Origin: Streptomyces cylindrosporus
GTDB taxonomy: Bacteria > Actinomycetota > Actinomycetes > Streptomycetales > Streptomycetaceae
NCBI RefSeq assembly: GCF_022698165.1
Contig: NZ_JALDAY010000007.1
Coordinates: 124,001 to 188,000 of the forward strand
Direction of reading: 5' to 3'
DNA length: 64,000 nt
Position 1 is the first letter of the stretch; the number at the start of each line of letters is the position of its first letter. The notes below the pieces were generated by a model that saw only the letters and a program-made list of their open reading frames with translations, was not told the DNA's origin and made no database searches. Shown piece after piece: positions 25,605 through 34,150 of the stretch. Position numbers and translations under genes: made by a program.

Positions 25605-26341
25605 TTGCCGCCTCCCAGCTCCGCGAGGTCCCGTACGACGACGTCCGCGCCGTGCGCGTACAGTGCCTCGGTCTGGCCGACCCGGTCGACGCCGACGACG
25701 TAGCCGAAGTGGCCGGAGCGGCCCGCGTCCATCCCGGCCAGGGCGTCCTCGAAGACGGCGGCCTGCTTCGGCTCGACGCCCAGGTCCTGCGCGGCGGCGA
25801 GGAAGGTGTCGGGGTGCGGCTTGCCCGGCAGGCCCCGCTCGGCGGCCACGACACCGTCGATGCGCACGTCGAAGAGGGGTTCGGCGCCGATGGAGTGCAG
25901 CACGTCGCGGGTGTTGGCGCTGGAGGAGACGATCGCGGTGCGCAGGCCCTGCGCGCGGACGGCCTCGATGTAGCGCAGGGTGCCCTCGTACGCCTCGACG
26001 CCCTGGGTGCGGATCTTCTCCAGCAGCAGGACGTTCTTGCGGTTGCCGACCCCGTTCACGGTCGGCGCGTCCGGCGGGTCGTCGGGGGATCCTTCCGGCA
26101 GTTCGATGCCGCGGGAGGCGAGGAAGGTGCGCACACCGTCGGCGCGGGGCCGCCCGTCGACGTACTCGTCGTAGTCGGCTACGGCGTCGAAGGGCCGAAA
26201 GCCGTCGCCCTCCCGCTCCCTCAGGAAGGCGTCGAAGGTCTCCTTCCACGCGGCCGCGTGCACCACCGCCGTCCTGGTGACGACCCCGTCGAGGTCGAAG
26301 AGACAGGCCTGGATGTCTTCGGGAAGACCGAGCTGTGTCAT
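25601..26341 (-). CDS. Beta-phosphoglucomutase-like HAD hydrolase
   Basis: A 246-residue HAD enzyme. Motif I is LFDLDGVVT (about 14-22, nucleophile Asp and acid/base Asp), motif II IVSSSANT, motif III lysine in GKPHPDTF, and motif IV FEDALAGMDAG. The long cap domain (about 30-110) is typical of beta-phosphoglucomutases and of the HAD partners of GH65 enzymes. It overlaps the GH65 gene by 4 bases and precedes it in the transcript, so the pair probably makes glucose-6-phosphate from an alpha-linked disaccharide. AAAGGGGAAC lies upstream of the ATG. Confidence 0.9.
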   Translation of the reverse strand: MTQLGLPEDIQACLFDLDGVVTRTAVVHAAAWKETFDAFLREREGDGFRPFDAVADYDEYVDGRPRADGVRTFLASRGIELPEGSPDDPPDAPTVNGVGNRKNVLLLEKIRTQGVEAYEGTLRYIEAVRAQGLRTAIVSSSANTRDVLHSIGAEPLFDVRIDGVVAAERGLPGKPHPDTFLAAAQDLGVEPKQAAVFEDALAGMDAGRSGHFGYVVGVDRVGQTEALYAHGADVVVRDLAELGGGK

Positions 26342-26441
26342 ACCGGTCCGGTTCCCCTTTACCGGCTCTCCCACTTTGTGGCGCACACCACATCGATCAG
26401 TGGTACGGGCCGTTGGCCGCACGGGTGACACACTCTCCCGT

Positions 26442-27110
26442 GTGCCGCTGACTTTCGACGATCTCCTCGCCCGGGCCCGCACCCTCACCCGCACGGGCCG
26501 GCGCGCGGTCCTCGGCATCGCGGGCAGCCCCGGCGCGGGCAAGACGACACTCGCCGAGAGCCTCGTTCGGGAGCTGAACGGCGGCGGGGAGCCCTGGGTC
26601 GCGCACGTCCCCATGGACGGCTTCCACCTCGCCGACGTCCAGCTGGAGCGGCTCGGGCTGCGGGACCGCAAGGGCGCGCCGGAGACCTTCGACGCGGCCG
26701 GGTACGCGGCGCTGCTGGGCAGGCTGCGGGAGGAGCGCGGGGAGGTGGTGTACGCGCCCGGCTTCGAGCGGGTGCTGGAGCAGCCGATCGCGGGTGCGGT
26801 CGCCGTGGAGCCGACGGCCCGGCTGGTGGTGACGGAGGGCAACTACCTGCTGCTGGACGCGGAGCCGTGGCCCCGGGTCCGCCGGCGGCTCGACGAGGTG
26901 TGGTTCTGCGAGCTGGACGAGCAGGAGCGGCTGCGCCGGCTGATCGCCCGGCACGAGGAGTTCGGCAAGGGCCACGAGGAAGCCGTGGAGTGGGTGACGC
27001 GCAGCGACCAGCCCAACGCCGAGCTGGTCGCCGCGACCCGGGACAGGGCCGACCTGGTCGTGCCGGTCGGCGCCCTGTCCTGGCCGTACGAGCCGTCGGG
27101 GACGGCCTAG
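26442..27110 (+). CDS. P-loop nucleoside/sugar kinase family protein (uridine kinase-like)
   Basis: A 222-residue kinase with Walker A GIAGSPGAGKTT (about 26-37), the MDGFHLADVQLERLG substrate region and VVTEGNYLLLD, which mark the uridine kinase/phosphoribulokinase superfamily branch often annotated as nucleoside/nucleotide kinase or fructose kinase-like. The substrate is not deducible. The GTG at 26442 lacks a ribosome site and CACACT lies about 10 bases upstream, suggesting a leaderless message. It is divergent from the HAD-GH65 pair over 100 bases. Its TAG stop shares CTAG (27107-27110) with the TAG stop of the convergent gene. Confidence 0.85.
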   Translation: MPLTFDDLLARARTLTRTGRRAVLGIAGSPGAGKTTLAESLVRELNGGGEPWVAHVPMDGFHLADVQLERLGLRDRKGAPETFDAAGYAALLGRLREERGEVVYAPGFERVLEQPIAGAVAVEPTARLVVTEGNYLLLDAEPWPRVRRRLDEVWFCELDEQERLRRLIARHEEFGKGHEEAVEWVTRSDQPNAELVAATRDRADLVVPVGALSWPYEPSGTA

Positions 27111-28930
27111 GCGCGCAGGCTCAGCTCCGGCTCCCCGTGCTCGTCCGGTGCGCCGATCACCGCGGTGAAGGCGGACGTCCGCAGGGTCAGCCCCTCCTCG
27201 GCCCAGGTGGCCTCGACGGTGTACGGCCGCGTCGAGCCGTACTGCACGGCGAACACATGGAGGTCGTCCGGCGCGTCCGGGACCGGGCCCGCCTCCAGCG
27301 CCGTCGAGCTGACCAGGTGGCGCCAGCCCTCGTCGGGGTTGCCGTAGCCGCGCGGGTCCGCGGCGAGCGCGAACGCGGCCTGTTCCTGGAGGAGTTCGGA
27401 GCGCGCGTCGAAGTGCTCCGGGCCCTGCTCCGGCGGGTGGGTCAGCCGCAGCGCGCCCGCCGACGCGACCGCCGCCTCGGCGGTACGGCGGACGCGGTCG
27501 CCGTCGTCGGCCGCGTACGGCAGGCCCGCGAGGAGGTACGCGCCCTCGGGGAGGCGTTCGACGGCGACCGTGGTCCACAGGGTGGTGCCGTCGGTGACGT
27601 ACAGGGACCGCACGTGCCGCAGGACGTGGTCGCGGCCGACGACCGGCTTGGTGACCAGCTTCGCGGTCAGGCCGTCGGCGCGCAGGTCCCGTACCCGGAC
27701 CTCGCCCATGGGACGGCAGAAGACGAACCCGTCGCACACCGGGCCGAAGCCGTGCTGACGGTTGACCGCGGCGGGCAGGTAGTAGGTGCCGCCCGCCTCG
27801 ACGACCGCGGGGGTCATACGGCTGTCGAAGGCCACGGAGACCGTGCCGGCGCGCAGTTGGTGCCGGGCGGGGCGCGTCGACGGCTCGCGGTGCCAGCGGG
27901 TGGTGTCCTGGATCTGCCAGACCAGCATCCACGCGAAGTGTCCGTCGACCCCGCCGTCCGCCTGGGCCGCGTGCCGGGCCCAGCGGCTGTCGCCCCGGTA
28001 GCGGCCCAGGTCGGAGCCGATCCGGGCACCGAAGTAGCGCAGGCCGAGGACCGACTCGAAGGCGGAGTGCTGCTCGCTGTAGCGCGGCCCTCCGTTGTCG
28101 AAGCCGCCGCCCGTGAGGCGGGCGTCGATGTAGCGGGCGAGCGTGTCGCCGTCCTCGGCGAAGACCTCCTCGCCGCTGACGCGGTGGGCCTGGGCCAGGA
28201 AGGAGAGGGAGATCGGGCCGTAGTTGTTGTCGTACGCCCCGCCGTGCTCCGGGGGCAGCAGGGCACCTCGGTCCGCGACCCGGTGGGCGCGGATCTTCTC
28301 GGCGTACAGGCGCAGCGCGAGCGCACGCACCGGCTCGCTCTCGTTGTCCGGCAGGTGGCGGGCCAGCATCAGGCCGCCCACCACGCAGCCGATGGCCTGG
28401 TTGCCGGCCTCCTGCGGGTTGAAGAAGGTGGCCTCGGTCAGCCAGCGCCAGTAACCCCGTGCCACGTCGAGGAGTTCGGCGCGCTGCTCGTCGTCGACGA
28501 GGTTGTCGGTGGTGTCGAGGAGGTTGACGGCCTGGAGCAGCGCCCACACGGTGCTCGGCCAGTCGCCGATGGGGTGCGCGCCGGCCGCCAGGGTGTAACG
28601 GGCGTACGGGAGACCAGAGTTGCGGATCCGCAGGTTCGGGTAGCCGGGGTTGTCCTCGCGGTAGACCCGCTCGCGCAGATGGAAGGCGAGGCTGCGCCGC
28701 ACGGCCTCCGGCAGTCGCGGGTCCTTGGAGCGCTGCCAGGCGAGGGCCAGCAGGGAGGTGATGCCGAGGGAGGTGTCGCCGATGTCGTCGACGCTGTCCG
28801 GGTGTTCGAGGTTGCCCTCGGGCGTGAGGCGTGCGAGGGCCTGCTCGGTGACGTCGGCGAGCACGGCGTCGTACGCCTCCGGGGTGTCCGGCAGGTCGTG
28901 CAGCGGTCCGAGCTGGCGTGGGAGGTGCAA
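27107..28930 (-). CDS. Unrecognised large protein of a sugar ABC operon, probable carbohydrate-active enzyme
   Basis: A 607-residue soluble protein with no signal peptide. The first ~330 residues are helical with regularly spaced aromatic and glycine-rich loops (ARGYWRWLTEATFFNPQEAG, GGAYDNNYGPISLSFLAQAH), and the last ~270 are beta-rich, including TYYLPAAVNRQHGFGP. This toroid-plus-beta-sandwich plan recalls polysaccharide lyases and GH families, but I find no diagnostic motif, so the family is open. The start is a TTG at 28930 with AAGGG 9 bases before it. It is the last gene of a five-gene operon with a sugar importer, so cytoplasmic processing of an imported oligosaccharide is the best guess. 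Confidence 0.65.
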   Translation of the reverse strand: MHLPRQLGPLHDLPDTPEAYDAVLADVTEQALARLTPEGNLEHPDSVDDIGDTSLGITSLLALAWQRSKDPRLPEAVRRSLAFHLRERVYREDNPGYPNLRIRNSGLPYARYTLAAGAHPIGDWPSTVWALLQAVNLLDTTDNLVDDEQRAELLDVARGYWRWLTEATFFNPQEAGNQAIGCVVGGLMLARHLPDNESEPVRALALRLYAEKIRAHRVADRGALLPPEHGGAYDNNYGPISLSFLAQAHRVSGEEVFAEDGDTLARYIDARLTGGGFDNGGPRYSEQHSAFESVLGLRYFGARIGSDLGRYRGDSRWARHAAQADGGVDGHFAWMLVWQIQDTTRWHREPSTRPARHQLRAGTVSVAFDSRMTPAVVEAGGTYYLPAAVNRQHGFGPVCDGFVFCRPMGEVRVRDLRADGLTAKLVTKPVVGRDHVLRHVRSLYVTDGTTLWTTVAVERLPEGAYLLAGLPYAADDGDRVRRTAEAAVASAGALRLTHPPEQGPEHFDARSELLQEQAAFALAADPRGYGNPDEGWRHLVSSTALEAGPVPDAPDDLHVFAVQYGSTRPYTVEATWAEEGLTLRTSAFTAVIGAPDEHGEPELSLRA

Positions 28931-28943
28931 GGAGATCAGCCCT

Positions 28944-30650
28944 TCATGCCTGAGATGTGGCGCGCAGTGTGAGGGTCAGTGTCTGCGGTCCGTGCCCACC
29001 GAGGTAGACGCGGTTGCCGGTCGTCGCGTCGGTGCCGCCGGCCACGGTGTAGTCCTGCCCGGGGTCGTAGCGCAGTACGTCTCCCCGGTCCGGTCCCGCA
29101 AGGGGTTCGCCCGTCTCGACGGCGGCCGAGACCCGGATCTCGTCGGCGCCGACGCGGTAGGTCAACGGCTCGCTCGTCAGGCACCAGCGTCCGTCGCCGA
29201 GCGGTACGGCGCCCTGCGGCTCGCCGCCCGGCCGGAAGGTCAGTTCGAGCGCCCAGGGCACAGCTGGGCCGCTGATGTCGATGCGCAGGTCGGCCCCGTC
29301 GTCCCGCAGGTCGACCTCGACCCGGGTCGTGTGGGAGACCTCGTCCTGAGGGCGGTCTGGGAAGGACATCGCCGCGGAGAAGCGGCCCTCGTCCACCAGG
29401 CGGTAGGCGCCGTCGTCGCGCCTGAGCTCCTTCGGGAGCGGCTGGTAGTAGGCGGTGGTGAGGGTCTGGGTGAGCCGGTACCGGTTGTCGGCGAGCCGTT
29501 CCATGGCGTCGGCGCGGAACGGGCCCAGGTCGAAGAACGCCCGCGAGAGGCGGACCGCGTCGAGGACGGCGGCACCGGCGAACAGGCGCAGGAAGGTGGG
29601 GTTGCAGGCGAGGCCCGAGCGGATGCGCCGGTGCTCGGGCACGTCGGAGCCGCCGTACACCACGGTGTGCGCGGTGGCCGAGACGTGGGCGGCGAGGCGT
29701 GCGGTGGGGAGGTAGCGGTCGCGCGGGAGCTGCTCCGCGTCCGGGGCCGGCAGGGCGCGGCACAGTTCCGGGGTGAGCAGGGTCTGGGCGAGCAGGTCGG
29801 GGTCGTCGATGCCGTCGGCGGCCGCCAGGCGGGCCGCGCGGGCGAAGTCGCCGCGGCCGGTGCGGATCGCGAGCAGCCGGTAGTGCGGCAGGTAGGGCCA
29901 CAGCGCGAACGAGAGCCTCTGGTCCTGGCGGCGCGAGTGGACGGTCTCCACCGTGCCGTCCGGCCTGATCAGGTCCAGGGTCGCGGTGAGGTTGCGTTCG
30001 ACGGCGTCCTGCAGGTCGCCGCGCCCGAGCACCTCGGCCAGCAACAGCAGCGACGGGTTGGTGACGATGGACGCGTAGACGGCGCTGCGTTCCGAGTACA
30101 GGCCGTCCGCGTCGATGTCAACGCCCTCGGCGAGCCACTCGTCGACGCGGTCGAGGAGCCGGTCGTCGGGGAACGACCGGTGCAGACGGGCGAGCGCCGC
30201 GGCCAGCTCCCAGCGGTGGTTCGGGGTGTGCACGCCACCGGCCAGGAGGCTCTCGGTGGCGGCGCCGGCGATCTCGGCGAGCGCCGCCGTGACGTCGGCC
30301 AGTTCGGGCCCCGCGCCCGCGGCGAGGACGTGCGCGTCGCACACGTCGTTGACAGTGAACGCGGAGTCCGGCGGCGACTGCACGTTGTCGCCGCCCGCGA
30401 AGAGACCGGAGGCCGTCTGCAGGGACCGCAGGGCACGCAGGTGGGTCAGCGCGGCGGCGACGGCCCGCTCGCTGCCGTGCAGGGCCGACTCCGGCGAGCG
30501 GTACACCGCGACCAGGGTCTTCACCTGCCGGGCCAGGGCGCGGTGCGGCCCGATGAATTCCGCCGACGGGTCGGCCGCGAGCAGGGCGGCCGACCCGTCG
30601 GCGGCGAGCGCCGCCGCGCGGACGAACTCGTGGTCGAGCGGGGTGGGCAA
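28944..30650 (-). CDS. Unrecognised protein with helical and beta domains, probable carbohydrate-active enzyme
   Basis: A 568-residue cytoplasmic-looking protein. The first ~370 residues are helical with repeats such as LYSERSAVYASIVTNPSLLL and HRWELAAALARLH; the final ~200 are beta-rich (RLVDEGRFSAAMSFPDRP, HTTRVEVDLRDDGADLRIDI). The layout matches its downstream neighbour and recalls heparinase II/III-like enzymes, but no catalytic motif can be assigned. The TTG start at 30650 lies 2 bases after the permease stop with AAGGA 7 bases before it, so translation is coupled to the importer. The downstream gene begins 13 bases after its stop. Confidence 0.65.
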   Translation of the reverse strand: MPTPLDHEFVRAAALAADGSAALLAADPSAEFIGPHRALARQVKTLVAVYRSPESALHGSERAVAAALTHLRALRSLQTASGLFAGGDNVQSPPDSAFTVNDVCDAHVLAAGAGPELADVTAALAEIAGAATESLLAGGVHTPNHRWELAAALARLHRSFPDDRLLDRVDEWLAEGVDIDADGLYSERSAVYASIVTNPSLLLLAEVLGRGDLQDAVERNLTATLDLIRPDGTVETVHSRRQDQRLSFALWPYLPHYRLLAIRTGRGDFARAARLAAADGIDDPDLLAQTLLTPELCRALPAPDAEQLPRDRYLPTARLAAHVSATAHTVVYGGSDVPEHRRIRSGLACNPTFLRLFAGAAVLDAVRLSRAFFDLGPFRADAMERLADNRYRLTQTLTTAYYQPLPKELRRDDGAYRLVDEGRFSAAMSFPDRPQDEVSHTTRVEVDLRDDGADLRIDISGPAVPWALELTFRPGGEPQGAVPLGDGRWCLTSEPLTYRVGADEIRVSAAVETGEPLAGPDRGDVLRYDPGQDYTVAGGTDATTGNRVYLGGHGPQTLTLTLRATSQA

Positions 30651-30652
30651 GG

Positions 30653-31555
30653 TCAGTCCTTCAGGCCGGCGTTGATGTCGGCGCCCATGACATAGCGCTG
30701 GAAGACCAGGAAGATCACGATCAGCGGGATCATCGAGATGACCGAAGCGCCCAGCAGGACCGACCAGTTGATGTTCTGCGCGCCGACGATGCTCTGGATG
30801 CCGATCTGCACGGTGAACTTGTTGGGGTCGTTGAGCATCAGCAGCGGCCAGATGTAGTCGTTCCACCGCCACTGGAAGGACAGGATGGCGAGGGTCAGCA
30901 TGATCGGCCGGGACAGCGGCACCATGATCCGCAGGAAGATCGACAGCTCGCGGGCGCCGTCAATGCGGGCGGCTTCCACGAGTTCGTCGGGAACCGTCAG
31001 GAAGAACTGGCGGAACATGAAGCAGCCGGTCGCGGTGAGCACGGCCGGGAGGATGATGCCGGCGAAGGAGTTGTAGAGGCCGAGGTTGCGCACGACCAGG
31101 AACTCCGGGGCGAGCATGACCTCGGACGGCAGCATCGTGGTGGCCAGGATGCAGACGAAGAAGACCTTGAGCCACCTGTTGTCGTACTTGGCCAGCGCGT
31201 ATCCGGTACAGCAGCTGACGCCCACCGTGAGGATCGTCGTGATGACGCACACGATGGTCGAGTTGATGAAGTACTGCGAGAAGTTGGCGCTGTCCCACGC
31301 CGCCTTGAAGCCCGACAGGGTGGGGTTGTGCGGAACCAGCGTCAGCGGATAGGAGAACAGGTCGCTGGCCGGCTTGAAGGAGCTGAGGACGAACCACAGC
31401 ACCGGAAACCCGTACAGGCACGCCATGATCCACAGCAGTGTCGTCGCGGACACCGCCTGGCGGATCCCACCGGTGGCCGCCTTGCGAGGGCGCTTCCTGG
31501 AGACGGCTCGTCCGGGACCGGTGTCGACCTTGTGCGGCATGTCTGTGGTTGTCAT
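30653..31555 (-). CDS. Carbohydrate ABC transporter permease (MalG type)
   Basis: A 300-residue inner-membrane permease with six helices after a basic, cytoplasmic N-terminal extension of about 30 residues. The ATPase-docking EAA loop reads EAARIDGARELSIFLRIMVP (about 193-212). The C-terminus GADINAGLKD is typical of MalG-like subunits. Its ATG overlaps the stop of the partner permease (ATGA). With the partner it forms the channel for a sugar taken from the binding lipoprotein; the ATPase must come from elsewhere. Confidence 0.93.
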   Translation of the reverse strand: MTTTDMPHKVDTGPGRAVSRKRPRKAATGGIRQAVSATTLLWIMACLYGFPVLWFVLSSFKPASDLFSYPLTLVPHNPTLSGFKAAWDSANFSQYFINSTIVCVITTILTVGVSCCTGYALAKYDNRWLKVFFVCILATTMLPSEVMLAPEFLVVRNLGLYNSFAGIILPAVLTATGCFMFRQFFLTVPDELVEAARIDGARELSIFLRIMVPLSRPIMLTLAILSFQWRWNDYIWPLLMLNDPNKFTVQIGIQSIVGAQNINWSVLLGASVISMIPLIVIFLVFQRYVMGADINAGLKD

Positions 31556-32463
31556 CGGTTCTCCACCCGTCGGTTGACGATCAGCTGGATGATCGCGACG
31601 GCCATCAGGATGAGCATGAGCACGAACGACGCGGCGCTCGCGTAGCCGATCTGGCCCCGCTGGAAGCCGGTCTGGTAGATGTACTGGACCATCAGGTTGT
31701 TCGAGGTTCCGGGCCCGCCGTTGTTGAGGGAGACGAACACCGGGTACTCCTTCATCGCGTTGATCGTGTTGAGCAGGATCACGATGAACGAGGTGGGCGC
31801 GATGCTCGGCAGCGTGATGCTGAAGAACTGGCGCCAGGGGCCGGCGCCGTCGAGCGAGGCCGCTTCGTAGTACGACACCGGTACGTTCTTGATCGCCGCG
31901 ATGAACAGCAGCATCGAGAAGCCCGTCCAGGCCCAGGACGCCGCCATCACCACGACCAGCAGCGACAGGTCCGCGTTCGACTGCCAGTGGACGGCGGACC
32001 CGCCCAGTTTCTCGATGACGTAGTTGACCAGTCCGAAGTTCTCACCGAACATCCACCGCCACAGGACACCCACGACGATGGGCGACAGCAGCCACGGGAT
32101 GAAGAAGATGACGCGGGCGACCGACGCACCCTTGGCGTGCTTGCTGACCACCAGGTTGGCGGCGAGCAGCGAGACCGCGAAGTTCAGCGGGACGAAGAGC
32201 ACCGCGTACAGCAGCGTCCGCGTCAGCGCGTCGTAGAAGGTCGAGTCCCCGAACAGGTTGTGGTAGTTGTCCAGTCCGATGAACTGGAACGCCCCCACAC
32301 CGGTGTAGTTCGTGAAGGAGTAGACGAGCCCGATCACCGCCGGCCAGACGAAGAACAGCGCGAAGAGCACGACATTGGCCGCGATGAGGACGAGGGGCGC
32401 AAGAACGTACTTGCTGCGTCTCCTGGGCGGGCTCGCGGACACGTCCGAGGCGCGTTTTGTCAT
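31552..32463 (-). CDS. Carbohydrate ABC transporter permease (MalF type)
   Basis: A 303-residue permease with six helices. The EAA loop is YEAASLDGAGPWRQFFSITL (about 200-219), and the NNGGPGTSNNLMVQYIYQ segment is typical of MalF-like subunits. It lies 84 bases after the solute-binding protein gene, across a 17-bp perfect hairpin, and overlaps the MalG-type gene by 4 bases. Expression is therefore likely lower than that of the binding protein. Confidence 0.93.
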   Translation of the reverse strand: MTKRASDVSASPPRRRSKYVLAPLVLIAANVVLFALFFVWPAVIGLVYSFTNYTGVGAFQFIGLDNYHNLFGDSTFYDALTRTLLYAVLFVPLNFAVSLLAANLVVSKHAKGASVARVIFFIPWLLSPIVVGVLWRWMFGENFGLVNYVIEKLGGSAVHWQSNADLSLLVVVMAASWAWTGFSMLLFIAAIKNVPVSYYEAASLDGAGPWRQFFSITLPSIAPTSFIVILLNTINAMKEYPVFVSLNNGGPGTSNNLMVQYIYQTGFQRGQIGYASAASFVLMLILMAVAIIQLIVNRRVENR

Positions 32464-32503
32464 CTTCCTGACTCCGTGCTGGTGGATGGGGATTGCACTG
32501 CCG

Positions 32504-32541
32504 GGGCCGGGCGGCGGAGTGGGGACTCCGCCGCCCGGCCC
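32504..32541. terminator. Intercistronic hairpin between binding-protein and permease genes
   Basis: Two perfect 17-bp arms (32504-32520 and 32525-32541) separated by a GGGG loop, starting 6 bases after the stop of the solute-binding protein gene. There is no T-run. Hairpins at this position in sugar ABC operons stabilise or terminate part of the message so that the binding protein is made in excess of the permeases. Confidence 0.8.
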
Positions 32542-32547
32542 GGTGGC

Positions 32548-33876
32548 CTACGAAGCGCCGCCGACCTGCTGGTTGTAGCCGGCCACGATGTTCTCCAGGG
32601 CCTTGTCGGCCGACTGCTGACCGTTGATCGCCTTGCCGAGCTCCGTCTTGGTCGGGTCCTCGGTGAGGCTCTTGCCCTTCAGCACCCAGTTCGTCTGCGC
32701 GGTGTTGAAGTAGCCGGAGATCGGGGCGTAGAGCGGGATCTCCTCGTTGTAGAGCTTGAACGCCGCCTGCGCCGCCTCGGACTTGAAGGGGTACGTCGGG
32801 TTCAGGCCGCTCTCGACCGGCAGGAAGCCGGACGTCTCGCAGAGCGTCTTGTAGTGGGCCGGCTCGTACAGCCAGGACAGGAACTTCTTCGCGGCGGTGG
32901 CGCCCTCGCTGTTGTTGTTGAAGCCCACCGTCATGCCACCGCTGTTGACGTCACTGGCCTGCACCGGCTGGGCCGGGGTCGGGACGCTCGCCCAGTCGAA
33001 CTTCTTGATGCTGTCCGCGAAGGAGGCGACCTGCCACACGCCGGACCAGTAAGCGACCACGTCACCGCTCTGGAACATGGCCGACGGGTCGGCGCCGCTC
33101 GTCCACACCGACTTCGGCATGGTCTTGTCGTCGTTCCAGCCGACGAAGGTGTTCACGGCCTTCTTGGTCGCCGCGTCCACCGAGAACTTGCCGGAGGAGT
33201 CGGCGTGGACGTACTTGCCGCCCATCTCGTAGACCATGGCGCGCAGCCGGGACGGCGACTGGTCGAAGGTCAGGGAGTACTTGGCGCCGGTCTTCTCGCG
33301 GACCTTGTTCGCCGCGGCGATGAAGTCGGTCCAGGTCCAGGTCTTCGAGGGCGAGGTCGGGAAGGAGACCCCGGCCTTCTCGAACAGCGACTTGTTGATG
33401 AACAGGCCGGAGGCGGTGACGTCCGAGGGAATGGACAGCACCTTCCCGGACGAGTCCTTGGCGAGGAAGTTGGCGTTGATGTTGTTGCTCTTGGTGTTGG
33501 CGATGGAGCTGAGGTCGATCAGCTTGCTCGACCAGATCGGGTCCAGCGCCGGCACGGCCGCGACGTCGGGCAGGGAGTTCGCCTGGGCGGCGTTGTGCAG
33601 CTTCGTGGTGTAGCCGTCGTAGGGGATGTTGACGAGCTTGACGGCGACGCCGGTTTCCTTCTTGTACTGCGCCACCATCTTCTTCCAGCCCGCGTCCTGG
33701 CCCGGGACCGTGGAGATCCAGAAGGTCAGCGACTTGGAGGTACCGCCCGAGCTGCCCCCGGACCCGCAGGCGGTGAGCAGAAGGGCACCTGCCGAGGCTG
33801 CGGCAGCGAGCGGAACAAGGCGGCGCATGCCGCCGCGGACGAGTCGGCGGGAGCGCCGCACACCCACAGTGGTCAT
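32548..33876 (-). CDS. Sugar ABC transporter solute-binding lipoprotein
   Basis: A 442-residue family-1 extracellular solute-binding protein. The signal peptide has two arginines early and a lipobox LLLTAC at about 33-37 (lipidated Cys37), followed by a Gly/Ser linker. The mature part shows the class features LTFWISTVPGQDAGWKKMV and GYFNTAQTNWVLKG. The ATG at 33876 is chosen because GGGA lies 9 bases before it; the ATG at 33887 has none. It is the first gene of a five-gene operon. The ligand cannot be read; the downstream enzymes suggest an oligosaccharide. Confidence 0.9.
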   Translation of the reverse strand: MTTVGVRRSRRLVRGGMRRLVPLAAAASAGALLLTACGSGGSSGGTSKSLTFWISTVPGQDAGWKKMVAQYKKETGVAVKLVNIPYDGYTTKLHNAAQANSLPDVAAVPALDPIWSSKLIDLSSIANTKSNNINANFLAKDSSGKVLSIPSDVTASGLFINKSLFEKAGVSFPTSPSKTWTWTDFIAAANKVREKTGAKYSLTFDQSPSRLRAMVYEMGGKYVHADSSGKFSVDAATKKAVNTFVGWNDDKTMPKSVWTSGADPSAMFQSGDVVAYWSGVWQVASFADSIKKFDWASVPTPAQPVQASDVNSGGMTVGFNNNSEGATAAKKFLSWLYEPAHYKTLCETSGFLPVESGLNPTYPFKSEAAQAAFKLYNEEIPLYAPISGYFNTAQTNWVLKGKSLTEDPTKTELGKAINGQQSADKALENIVAGYNQQVGGAS

Positions 33877-34110
33877 CTTCGATCCCATTTCGTGAGAGGG
33901 GACGGAGCACGGCGCCGTTCTGGGCGGCACGGGTGCATTGTGAAGAAAATGTCGCTTTCCGGGGGCGCGGCCTCGCCCGGCCGCGTCGCCTTCGCGGGTG
34001 GGATCCCCCGGCCATGAGGGCCGTCGTCGCACGGGCACGCCCTCGTGCGGCTGCCGTACTTCGCGTACGGCCGGGACGCCAACCCAAGCCGGTGTCCCGA
34101 CCGACTTAGA

Positions 34111-34118
34111 AAGCGCTT
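34111..34118. promoter_or_regulatory. LacI-type operator-like palindrome upstream of the sugar operon
   Basis: AAGCGCTT, embedded in AGAAAGCGCTTGT, is the central-CG dyad typical of LacI/GalR-family operators. It lies about 235 bases upstream of the binding-protein start. On the minus strand TCTAAG immediately follows and could be a -10 element, so the site would overlap a promoter. No LacI-family gene is in the window; the regulator would be encoded elsewhere. Confidence 0.45.
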
Positions 34119-34150
34119 GTCCGGACATTGGCAGACCGAGTCGGAGGCCG

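Noticed and set aside
31438..34017. Plus-strand frame of 859 codons opposite the sugar importer genes
   Set aside because: Repetitive charged translation without domains; lipobox and permease motifs are on the minus strand.
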